A DNA stretch of 52,868 nucleotides, from positions 1-52,868 of the forward strand of contig JACNLQ010000082.1 of assembly GCA_014381415.1 (NCBI GenBank), read 5' to 3'. The notes below the pieces were generated by a model. That model saw nothing but the letters and a program-made list of their open reading frames with translations. It had not been told where the DNA came from and did no database searches. This stretch comes from Fidelibacterota bacterium (GTDB taxonomy: Bacteria; Fidelibacterota; Marinisomatia; SCGC-AAA003-L08; D37C17). Shown here piece after piece: positions 1 through 6,800 of this stretch (the first letter of the stretch is position 1; every line of letters starts with the position of its first letter). The translations under genes were made by a program, and so were the position numbers.

Positions 1-419
1 AAATTATTTATTATCTCCTCGAGAAATATTTTTATATAATTTCGATTATTATTATGAATTGGAAGGAATTGGGGGAGATTTAGGATTTAAGATAGAATTT
101 ATCCAGTTCATTCTACCTCTAAACAGTGCTGTCCAAAACGATTTGAAATGGGCGTAATTATTTAGCTGCCCTTGGGAAATTGAGACATATTTTTCCACTT
201 TCCTGAAAACAAACCGCTAAATACTTACTTCATTAGCCTCAATTAATATGATTTTCATAGTATATTATAATAAAACACTTACACCGTCATTTATGGCGGG
301 GATTGACTCTTGAAAAATACTGGGCTTCCCCCCTGCTCCCGAAAAATGAGGGGGTAAATATCTATAAGCAAATAATTGTTTTGGACAAATATGGGAATTA
401 CGTGAAAAAGTACCCGAAC

Positions 420-448
420 CTGTGATACAGCTCCAAGCTGTGGCACAG
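420..448. other. Imperfect palindrome (hairpin) inside repeat copy 1
   Basis: CTGTG (420-424) and ACAGCT pair with AGCTGT and CACAG (444-448) around a CCA loop, giving 11 paired positions with a 2x2 internal mismatch. The same hairpin recurs at 3204-3232. A T-run follows on the plus side. It lies downstream of the minus-strand 106-residue gene (and of its truncated copy here). It could be a transcription end or a processed RNA structure, but it is not a clean intrinsic terminator for the minus strand. Confidence 0.45.
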
Positions 449-516
449 CTATATTTTTTCAGTTTCAAAAACTATAGCTAAAACTTCATCCTGTAGCTTA
501 TACAATTTATTATAAT

Positions 517-659
517 CTATATCACCCATTTCAACTCTTCAATCAATAATGGTTTATCTAAGAAATAAACTTCAGCCATATTTTTTCTTCTAAAAATAAA
601 ATCATGGTTAAACTCTGGGACTTTAAATTCTTCAATGAGTGTTTTTAAATCATCAACTT
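517..659 (-). pseudogene. 3' fragment of the 106-residue hypothetical gene (duplicate)
   Basis: This stretch encodes the last roughly 46 residues of the protein intact at 3301-3621, ending in the same ELKWVI tail. It has lost its start and N-terminal half. The break is at 659/660, where the sequence switches to a neuB-like fragment read in another frame. It should not be translated as a functional protein. Confidence 0.85.
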
Positions 660-731
660 TTTGGCAGATTCCATAGAGCCATTATGATTCACACCTTCTT
701 CACCAATAATTATTGTTCTTTTATTTCTCAT
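645..731 (-). pseudogene. 5' remnant of a sialic/legionaminic acid synthase (NeuB-like) gene
   Basis: Reading minus from an ATG at 729-731, the 28-codon frame begins MRNKRTIIIGEEGVNHNG and continues SMESAKKLM. This matches the N-terminal strand and first helix of NeuB-family synthases, which condense a hexosamine with phosphoenolpyruvate to make nonulosonic acids (typical start: IIAEAGVNHNGS...AKKLI). A GAGG lies 8 bases before the ATG, so a real gene start appears preserved. The frame ends at once where the 659-bp repeat begins. NeuB proteins are usually about 330-350 residues, so this is a fragment. It suggests that the locus once carried, or sits beside, nonulosonate glycan genes. Recognition rests on about 25 residues, but the EGVNHNGS signature is distinctive. 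Confidence 0.7.
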
Positions 732-800
732 CTACTATACCTCGCCAATCTTAATAGACAATGGTAAGTTAAAGCATGTTTACGTCTTATCATTCGTTTA

Positions 801-832
801 TCTCGCCACATTGGCGAGATATTGGCGAGATA
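801..832. promoter_or_regulatory. TGGCGAGAT iteron/palindrome cluster
   Basis: Three copies of an ATCTCGCCA/TGGCGAGAT unit are packed into 32 bp: one inverted copy, then two direct copies about 12 bp apart. The cluster lies immediately after the stop of the deaminase/GHKL gene and about 70 bp before the neuB-like remnant start on the minus strand. No T-run follows, so it is not an intrinsic terminator. It resembles a protein-binding operator or iteron array. The neighbouring protein ends in a winged helix, which makes it one possible binder; this is inference only. Confidence 0.5.
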
Positions 833-833
833 A

Positions 834-2306
834 TCATACATTGATAACATATTTAGTGCTGGGACCGGATCCTATTATTGTAATTAATTTAAGATCAACG
901 AACTTTTTTAATAGCCTTTCAGCTGTTCGTTTTGATAAATCTGTATATTCAACAAACTCCATTTTAGTAACTGTTTTATTTTTTCTGAATATTTCAAATG
1001 AAGTTAATTCGTTTATATTTAACTCATGGATGGCATCATTATTTATTATTTCTTTAAGTGATTCTGTATTTCTGGGAAAAGTTAAAGTTAGAAATGGCTT
1101 TTTAAATGAATAATGCGGTACAGGTAAACCATATTCCTCTTTCAACGATTTAAAGGAATCCATACCAAATCCTTTTTCTTCAACATAGTTCATTAAACTA
1201 AATACATAGGCCAGTATAGGATTCCTACTTAATGATGGTGCTTCAAAAGAGTTTAATTCATCTACGGTAATTGCGGGCAATGGTCTTCCCGGGCTATTTA
1301 CAACAATTATATTATCATCAATTTTCAATTCGCATTTAGCAGATACATCTTCATAATCTCTGTGAACTAATGCATTAATAATTGCTTCGCGAAGAACATT
1401 GATTGGAAAATCAGGAACATCTTGTCTTTTAAAATGCGTTGTATCTTTTGCAAGCGGTAAAACCTTCTGCAACCATTCTTCAATTAAATCAGGAAGCAAC
1501 ACTAAAGGTTTATCAAAATCTTTGGGTTCGATTTTATTGTCACCATATTTAACGTGAGCTTTTAATACTGCTTGTGGATATTTTGAACGTGGATTTTCCC
1601 CAAATAATAACATACCAAAACCAGTTGGGATAAATTTCTTGGTTTTTTTATTCCATTCCATTGCACCAAAATCTGATAGATACTCAAAAAATGAATCACT
1701 ATTTATTTTATAGGATAATTTCGTTTCATTGATGAATTTCTGTAAAGCATCGTTAGAAAATTTAGAAACATCAAACGCCCTAATTGGAAATTCTAACGGT
1801 ACTCTCAAATCTTCTTTTATACTTCCTCTATCTAAGGCCTGATTTAAAAATGTCTGATTTTCTCGTTCAATAATTTTCTGCAGATCTCTGTCAAACATTT
1901 TCACTTTTACGCCATTATTTTCAAGATATTTTATTCCCTTTCCGTTCACGGTTGGGTCTTTATCTTCAATTCCAACAAACACTTTTTTGATTCGGGCATT
2001 TGTGATTCGTTTACAACAGGGGGTTTTAGGGGAATTCCTTTCATAGCAAGGTTCTAATGTAGTGAAAAGAACAACTTCCTCAAGGCACTCATTAAGCAGT
2101 TTGCGTTCAATCAATGTATATTCCGCATGATCACCTTCCCTCAGTTGCCCACGGTATGCTTTTTCAATTCTGCCATCAGGAAATAAAATTACAGCACCAA
2201 CTTTAGGGGATGCTTTTCCATCTTGGCGTGGTTCATTGATACTTTTATTCATTTCATCAATAGCCATTTGCATCAATTTTCTGTTGGTTAAATTATTATT
2301 TTTCAC
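834..2306 (-). CDS. RibD-type deaminase domain fused to GHKL ATPase / winged-helix regulator (COG2865-like)
   Basis: A 490-residue protein. Residues about 8-140 form a CDA-fold deaminase of the RibD pyrimidine-deaminase type: HAE at 60-62 and PC at 86-87 with C97/C98, the expected zinc ligands and catalytic Glu, followed by DPTVNGKGI as in RibD. Residues about 170-415 match the back half of AlbA_2/Schlafen-type COG2865 regulators, including a GHKL-like ATP site (NVLREAIINALVHRDY near 303-318, EEKGFGM near 376-382). Residues 435-490 look like a winged helix. In the usual family the front position holds an AlbA_2 domain; here a deaminase occupies it. The start is GTG at 2304-2306 with AAAGGA just upstream. 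It stands alone between long direct repeats. Role unknown; nucleotide-pool defence or regulation is plausible. Confidence 0.8.
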   Translation of the reverse strand: MKNNNLTNRKLMQMAIDEMNKSINEPRQDGKASPKVGAVILFPDGRIEKAYRGQLREGDHAEYTLIERKLLNECLEEVVLFTTLEPCYERNSPKTPCCKRITNARIKKVFVGIEDKDPTVNGKGIKYLENNGVKVKMFDRDLQKIIERENQTFLNQALDRGSIKEDLRVPLEFPIRAFDVSKFSNDALQKFINETKLSYKINSDSFFEYLSDFGAMEWNKKTKKFIPTGFGMLLFGENPRSKYPQAVLKAHVKYGDNKIEPKDFDKPLVLLPDLIEEWLQKVLPLAKDTTHFKRQDVPDFPINVLREAIINALVHRDYEDVSAKCELKIDDNIIVVNSPGRPLPAITVDELNSFEAPSLSRNPILAYVFSLMNYVEEKGFGMDSFKSLKEEYGLPVPHYSFKKPFLTLTFPRNTESLKEIINNDAIHELNINELTSFEIFRKNKTVTKMEFVEYTDLSKRTAERLLKKFVDLKLITIIGSGPSTKYVINV

Positions 2307-2532
2307 TATCCTTTTGCGACTACCTGACTGTTATCTAAATCTACCATTTTTATCAGGTTTATATCCACAACAAATTTAACCATAGTCTTAAAATGGGTAT
2401 CACAAATTTCCTTTAAAATATGGTTATCTATTTTACAATCAAAAACCTTGATCATTTGTTGGGTATGCAGGTCTTGATATAGAGGAACAATTTACTGGGA
2501 AAAACTAATTTAGTTTCAAATAAAAATTAAAT

Positions 2533-2559
2533 GGGGAGCAATTAAAATAATTGCTCCCC
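2533..2559 (-). terminator. Intrinsic terminator of element A
   Basis: A perfect 12-bp stem (GGGGAGCAATTA / TAATTGCTCCCC) with a 3-base loop. On the minus strand it is followed by an AT-rich, T-heavy stretch (ATTTAATTTTTATTT). It ends the element that starts near 2725 and lies about 227 bp before the deaminase/GHKL start, so it may be the end of a small RNA or an attenuator. The plus side also has A/T flanks, so bidirectional action is possible. Confidence 0.65.
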
Positions 2560-2725
2560 AATAATACCCGTAGGATAGGACCACCTACTGGCTATACAAA
2601 ACTGTTTACAATTTTATTCGAATATGATTGGCGTTTATTAAATTGAACAATAATAAAAAGTCCTAAGAAACAAACGCCAACCAATATTCCGGGACACTCT
2701 TTATTAGGACTAAAAAAAAAGACCC
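2533..2725 (-). ncRNA. Putative structured RNA / leader, element A
   Basis: About 190 nt bounded by a promoter-like sequence (2729-2754) and an intrinsic terminator (2533-2559), both minus strand. Two long complementarities interleave: TTGGCGTTT 2628-2636 with 2672-2680, and AGTCCTAA 2659-2666 with 2704-2711. They would form an H-type pseudoknot or two alternative folds. A small hairpin, GTAGG/CCTAC (2570-2588), lies next to the terminator. The ends (ACCCTCTATTATATAT, GTAGGATAGGACCA, GGGGAGCAATTA, plus-strand reading) recur at 8222-8357 upstream of the phosphonate operon. I do not recognise a known riboswitch class. Confidence 0.45.
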
Positions 2726-2728
2726 TCT

Positions 2729-2754
2729 ATTATATATATACGAGTAAAAGTCAA
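2729..2754 (-). promoter_or_regulatory. Sigma70-like promoter for element A
   Basis: On the minus strand TTGACT (2754-2749) and TATAAT (2734-2729) are separated by 14 bases, which is short, although the intervening TATATA repeat offers other -10 registers. The same arrangement, with near-identical flanking sequence, is found at 8331-8357. A conserved GAGGGT follows and probably marks the transcript start. Confidence 0.45.
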
Positions 2755-2784
2755 AAAATAGGACAAAATTTTTAAAATAATTTC

Positions 2785-3443
2785 AAATTATTTATTATCT
2801 CCTCGAGAAATATTTTTATATAATTTCGATTATTATTATGAATTGGAAGGAATTGGGGGAGATTTAGGATTTAAGATAGAATTTATCCAGTTCATTCTAC
2901 CTCTAAACAGTGCTGTCCAAAACGATTTGAAATGGGCGTAATTATTTAGCTGCCCTTGGGAAATTGAGACATATTTTTCCACTTTCCTGAAAACAAACCG
3001 CTAAATACTTACTTCATTAGCCTCAATTAATATGATTTTCATAGTATATTATAATAAAACACTTACACCGTCATTTATGGCGGGGATTGACTCTTGAAAA
3101 ATACTGGGCTTCCCCCCTGCTCCCGAAAAATGAGGGGGTAAATATCTATAAGCAAATAATTGTTTTGGACAAATATGGGAATTACGTGAAAAAGTACCCG
3201 AACCTGTGATACAGCTCCAAGCTGTGGCACAGCTATATTTTTTCAGTTTCAAAAACTATAGCTAAAACTTCATCCTGTAGCTTATACAATTTATTATAAT
3301 CTATATCACCCATTTCAACTCTTCAATCAATAATGGTTTATCTAAGAAATAAACTTCAGCCATATTTTTTCTTCTAAAAATAAAATCATGGTTAAACTCT
3401 GGGACTTTAAATTCTTCAATGAGTGTTTTTAAATCATCAACTT
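2785..3443. repeat. Exact direct repeat, copy 2
   Basis: Identical to 1-659. Positions 2785-3300 contain no gene I can support; the open frame at 3049-3252 is duplicated non-coding sequence. Positions 3301-3443 are the 3' part of the intact 106-residue gene, so this is the ancestral copy at its right end. At 3443/3444 the gene continues normally, whereas copy 1 breaks at 659/660 into a neuB-like remnant. The hairpin of copy 1 recurs at 3204-3232. Confidence 0.95.
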
Positions 3444-3621
3444 GAAAAATTCCTAATGCACTTAGAAATTCTGTACTATTTACTAAAATTTTTCCAAATA
3501 GGAATTTTTTTTCAGCAAAATCAGAACTTTTGGATAAATTTCGAAGTTTTTCTTCATCAAATTTATATTCCCAAAAGCAATCTTTTAATATTTGCTCATA
3601 TATTTCTGATTTAATTGCCAT
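3301..3621 (-). CDS. Hypothetical protein, 106 residues
   Basis: A small, soluble, charged protein with no signal peptide or membrane segment. It starts MAIKSEIYEQ and has an FWEYKF motif near residues 16-21 and a FLFGKILVNSTEFLSALGIF helix pair in the middle. This FW...(10-25)...KIL...L pattern loosely resembles short antitoxin-like proteins found beside AbiEii-type nucleotidyltransferases, but no such toxin is present and I do not assign it. It follows the phosphonate operon's dehydrogenase after about 100 bp on the same strand. Its 3' end was copied into the left repeat (517-659). Confidence 0.6.
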   Translation of the reverse strand: MAIKSEIYEQILKDCFWEYKFDEEKLRNLSKSSDFAEKKFLFGKILVNSTEFLSALGIFQVDDLKTLIEEFKVPEFNHDFIFRRKNMAEVYFLDKPLLIEELKWVI

Positions 3622-3721
3622 AATAAATTAAGTTCTTTTTATATTGACTGCTAATTTACGAGGAAGTTTATTAAAAGTTTCCTACAAAATATTGAACATT
3701 AAAAATTAAATTTATTAATTC

Positions 3722-4819
3722 TCACTTGATGGAATTCAATATTTCAAGCACATCATCTTTCGTTAAATCAACAATATTATTATCCATTCGACCCTTGGTA
3801 AATGATTCCTCAATCAATTGAGGTAAGTCTGATTTTGCTACTCCCCATTCAGATAGGGTATAAGGAATAACACCTAGGGGAATTGCTTTTATTTTTTGAA
3901 TGAGTTCATCATAAGTTAATTTTAATGTTTGACATATTTTATCTAATGATTTTTGAATTCGCTTTCCATTTATTTCTAACAAGGGGACTAGGCTGAGTGA
4001 TGAAGCCACTCCATGAGGAATACCAAACCGAATGGTTAATGGATAACTTATTGAATGTGCCGCTGCTGTTTTTGTGTTTGAAAATGCAAGTCCAGCTTTG
4101 GCAGATGCTTCTAATAAGTTATTCCTAACTTTTATATCAGCCGGGTTTTGTTTGAGAGAATCCACATTACACAAAATAATAGTAATTGCCTCAATAGCAT
4201 ACTTTGTTGATTTTTCATTTGCATTCTTATTCCAAATGGATTCAAAACTATGGCTCAAAGCGTCCAATATGGTCATAACTGAAATATCCATTGGAAGCGA
4301 TAGCGTCAAATTCCCATCTAAAATGGCAAAGTTTGGGTACAGTTCAATATGAGAAATAGAATACTTCTTTTTCTCCTTCATATCCCAGACAGTACCCCAC
4401 ATGGTAACTTCACTTCCCGTACCATGAGTGGTTGGTAAAAATATTGATGGAATTAATCTTTCGTATTTCCCCTTATAATTAAGCAAATCAACAATATCAG
4501 TCTCTCCAGTAGAAAGAAAAGCCATCACTACTTTTGCTAAATCCATTACCGAACCACCACCCAGAGCGATTACACCATCAAAATCCTTTTCACCACAAAA
4601 TTTTATAGCATTTTCACAATCATCAAAATTTGGATTTTCTCCTATTTCACTAAAAATTGAACCTGAATTAAATTTCGAGTCAAGCTTGAGCCTTCTTCGA
4701 TTTCCCGGTGAGGTAACTAGGATAGGATTGGTAATCCCTAAATTATTTTGGCAGTTTATTAATTCACTCCGCCAATTTTGGGTATAAATAACTTTTACGG
4801 GATTAAAATACTTGGACAT
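3722..4819 (-). CDS. Iron-containing alcohol dehydrogenase, probable phosphonoacetaldehyde reductase
   Basis: A 365-residue group III (Fe-dependent) alcohol dehydrogenase. It has the NAD(P)-binding GGGSVMDLAK loop near residue 88, the PTTHGTGSE motif, and metal-ligand regions around DALSHSFESIW and IPHGVASSLS. It is the last enzyme gene of a minus-strand operon with PEP mutase and phosphonopyruvate decarboxylase, whose product is phosphonoacetaldehyde. Family members in that context (PhpC type) reduce the aldehyde to 2-hydroxyethylphosphonate. No transaminase for 2-aminoethylphosphonate is present, which supports the reductase reading. Substrate is inferred from context, fold from sequence. 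Confidence 0.82.
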   Translation of the reverse strand: MSKYFNPVKVIYTQNWRSELINCQNNLGITNPILVTSPGNRRRLKLDSKFNSGSIFSEIGENPNFDDCENAIKFCGEKDFDGVIALGGGSVMDLAKVVMAFLSTGETDIVDLLNYKGKYERLIPSIFLPTTHGTGSEVTMWGTVWDMKEKKKYSISHIELYPNFAILDGNLTLSLPMDISVMTILDALSHSFESIWNKNANEKSTKYAIEAITIILCNVDSLKQNPADIKVRNNLLEASAKAGLAFSNTKTAAAHSISYPLTIRFGIPHGVASSLSLVPLLEINGKRIQKSLDKICQTLKLTYDELIQKIKAIPLGVIPYTLSEWGVAKSDLPQLIEESFTKGRMDNNIVDLTKDDVLEILNSIK

Positions 4820-4898
4820 AAAAATTTGATAGCATCAATTCTTAAAAATATTCATAAAACATATTTTATTTTTTCCAGAGTTAATAAATGGTAATGAC

Positions 4899-5483
4899 TT
4901 AGGCTTGATTAATTATTGTTAAGACAGATGCTTCTGCTAATTCACATAATATATGCTCTACAAGTAGATGACCTTCTTGTATTCGTTGTGTGTTGGAACT
5001 AGGGATGCAAATCCTTACATCGCCAAGATTTTTCATTTTACCAGCTGTTTTTCCAGTTAACACAATAACCTTCATCCTTTTTTCTATAGCACTTTTAATT
5101 GCATTAATTATATTGGTAGAATTACCACTTGTAGAAATTGCAATAAGAACATCACCCGAATTGCCTAACCCTTCAATTTGCCGGGAAAATATATATGAGT
5201 AATCTGTATCATTTGACCATGCAGTGATAAAAGATGTATTAGTAGTTAATGCTAACGAAGGTATTGCCTCCCTATCATGAGAAATCAACCCTCCCATTAA
5301 TTCTGCAGCCATATGTTGTGCATCAGCTGCAGACCCACCATTTCCACACCAAATAATTTTATTACCATTTTTTATAGCTGAAATTGATATGTCAGAAGCT
5401 TTTTTAATATCTGCGACACACTGATCCAGCATTTTAACCAATACGTTATTATTTTCTTGCATTATTGATTTTATATCAATCAT
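4899..5483 (-). CDS. SIS-domain sugar-phosphate isomerase, GmhA-like
   Basis: A 194-residue single SIS-domain protein resembling sedoheptulose-7-phosphate isomerase. It has the WCGNGGSAADAQHMAAEL phosphate-sugar loop near residue 45, AISTSGNSTNI near 116, and a C-terminal QEGHLLVEHILCELAE helix. GmhA makes D-glycero-manno-heptose 7-phosphate for lipopolysaccharide or S-layer glycans. Here it sits between phosphonopyruvate decarboxylase and the dehydrogenase, suggesting that the phosphonate is placed on a heptose-containing glycan or that the isomerase acts on another ketose. No kinase or nucleotidyltransferase for heptose is in the window. Confidence 0.85.
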   Translation of the reverse strand: MIDIKSIMQENNNVLVKMLDQCVADIKKASDISISAIKNGNKIIWCGNGGSAADAQHMAAELMGGLISHDREAIPSLALTTNTSFITAWSNDTDYSYIFSRQIEGLGNSGDVLIAISTSGNSTNIINAIKSAIEKRMKVIVLTGKTAGKMKNLGDVRICIPSSNTQRIQEGHLLVEHILCELAEASVLTIINQA

Positions 5484-5496
5484 ATCATTTCACCCC

Positions 5497-5643
5497 TTAT
5501 AAAATATTTAAACACCATAAACAAGTGTTTGCTGTTACTGCAATATAGATGGCATGTTTAATAAATATGGATTTTTGATTATTTAACAAAAATGAGAGTA
5601 TTGTTTTGGGATTATTATTTGCAGGATTAAAATGCTTTGACAT
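5497..5643 (-). pseudogene. Short frame whose start copies the dehydrogenase start
   Basis: A 48-codon frame between the decarboxylase and the SIS gene. It begins MSKHFNP, nearly the same as MSKYFNP of the dehydrogenase at 4819, and the DNA around both ATGs is alike (GGATTAAAAT.CTTGGACAT versus GGATTAAAATGCTTTGACAT). After seven residues the similarity stops. It may be the relic of a partial duplication of the dehydrogenase start, or chance. No clear ribosome site precedes it. Confidence 0.25.
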
Positions 5644-5658
5644 TTAATTTTGGGAATA

Positions 5659-6789
5659 TTAATTCTCAAGAAATTTCATAAAACTTACTTTATTTTCAAC
5701 GGGTTTTATTGTAGGTCTGCCCAAATCCCCCCGAGAACCTGGTCGAATTTTCACCTCAATAAATGATGGTTCAGTACAAGATATAAATTCTCCAATTTTT
5801 TGTTTGAGCTCATTAGGTGAGTCAGCAAAGAACATTTTACTAGTTCCCAATGAATTTACAATCCCGGATAAATCGATATTTTTTGCAGCGGTAGATTGCC
5901 CACCTACAGATTCGTGGACTTCATTATTCAATAATATATGTCGATAATTCTGTGGTTTCTGTTCCGCTATTGTTGTAAGGCTTCCCAAATGCATCAGCAT
6001 AGCTCCATCTCCATCAATACAGACAACCTGTCGATGCGGTTTTGCTAATGCAATACCCAAAGCGATGGAGGAACAATGTCCCATAGATCCAACTGTTAGA
6101 AAGTCCATTTCATGCGACTGATTATTGTTTTCTCTAATTTCAAATATTTCCCTGGATGTTTTTCCCGTTGTAGAAACCACAATTGTGTCATTATCAAGAT
6201 TGTTCAATATGATTTCTAACGCTTCTTCCCGTTTCATACCTTGATCTTCTGCCGATGAAACAACTTTACCATATTTGTTAAATGTGCCCTTTTTAATCAA
6301 TAGTGCAGTTGGCCTATTTTCTTTTTTAGCAGCATCAATACAATTGGATATTTTTGATTTAAAATCATGGTTGTCTTTGGAAATTATTTCATAGGGTATA
6401 TCCATCGTGTTCAATAGTTCAATTTGGATTTTTCCCTGTTTTACATGCTGCGGTTCGTCTTTAACTCCCGGTTCACCACGCCAGCCAATCATAAGCAATA
6501 TGGGGATGGAATAAACATCAGGGTCGCACAGTGAAAGCAGGGGATTTACAGCATTTCCCAATCCGGAATTTTGCATGTAAACCAGTGGAATTGACTGTTT
6601 TGCTAAATAATGTCCACACGCCAAGGCAATGGCATTTCCTTCATTGGCAGCAATAATATGCTGCTCTTTTGACATTTTATCATCAACACAGAGACAAAAT
6701 TCTTTCAGCAAAGAATCAGGGACACCAGTGAATAACTCAACACCATGTGAAGCTATTTCAATATAAAATTCTTCTGGGTTTATAGCCAT
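5659..6789 (-). CDS. Phosphonopyruvate decarboxylase
   Basis: A 376-residue thiamine-diphosphate enzyme. It has the family's N-terminal FTGVPDSLLKEF and ANEGNAIALACGHYLA, then the TPP/Mg motif in the second half (CIDGDGAMLMHLGSL ... LLNNEVHESVGGQ). It decarboxylates 3-phosphonopyruvate to phosphonoacetaldehyde, the irreversible step that pulls the unfavourable PEP mutase reaction forward. It starts 11 bp after the PEP mutase stop, so the two are very likely cotranscribed. Length and motif order fit the family with no sign of damage. Confidence 0.93.
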   Translation of the reverse strand: MAINPEEFYIEIASHGVELFTGVPDSLLKEFCLCVDDKMSKEQHIIAANEGNAIALACGHYLAKQSIPLVYMQNSGLGNAVNPLLSLCDPDVYSIPILLMIGWRGEPGVKDEPQHVKQGKIQIELLNTMDIPYEIISKDNHDFKSKISNCIDAAKKENRPTALLIKKGTFNKYGKVVSSAEDQGMKREEALEIILNNLDNDTIVVSTTGKTSREIFEIRENNNQSHEMDFLTVGSMGHCSSIALGIALAKPHRQVVCIDGDGAMLMHLGSLTTIAEQKPQNYRHILLNNEVHESVGGQSTAAKNIDLSGIVNSLGTSKMFFADSPNELKQKIGEFISCTEPSFIEVKIRPGSRGDLGRPTIKPVENKVSFMKFLEN

Positions 6790-6800
6790 TAATAATAATT

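Larger units (their letters stand above)
1..659. repeat. Exact direct repeat, copy 1 (touches window edge)
   Basis: This segment matches 2785-3443 base for base as far as I can compare by eye, with a constant offset of 2784. It touches the window edge, so its left limit is unknown. It holds about 515 bp without a convincing gene and, at 517-659, the 3' end of the 106-residue gene that is intact at 3301-3621. The right end, at 659/660, joins a neuB-like fragment. Exact identity means a very recent duplication or an assembly-end artefact; the sequence alone cannot separate these. The 67-codon open frame at 265-468 occurs in both copies and looks non-coding. Confidence 0.95.

Noticed and set aside
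265-468. 67-codon minus-strand open frame, duplicated at 3049-3252
   Set aside because: It exists twice only because the DNA is duplicated. It has no ribosome site and an implausible composition.
2592-2722. Hydrophobic minus-strand frame (CPGILVGVCFLGLFIIV) inside element A
   Set aside because: It has no Met start and only about 44 codons, and it overlaps the stems that better explain the region. It could be a gene relic but cannot be supported.
2785-3300. Possible insertion sequence or transposon in the repeated segment
   Set aside because: No transposase frame, terminal inverted repeats or target duplication are visible; the repeat includes part of a neighbouring gene, so it looks like a segmental duplication.
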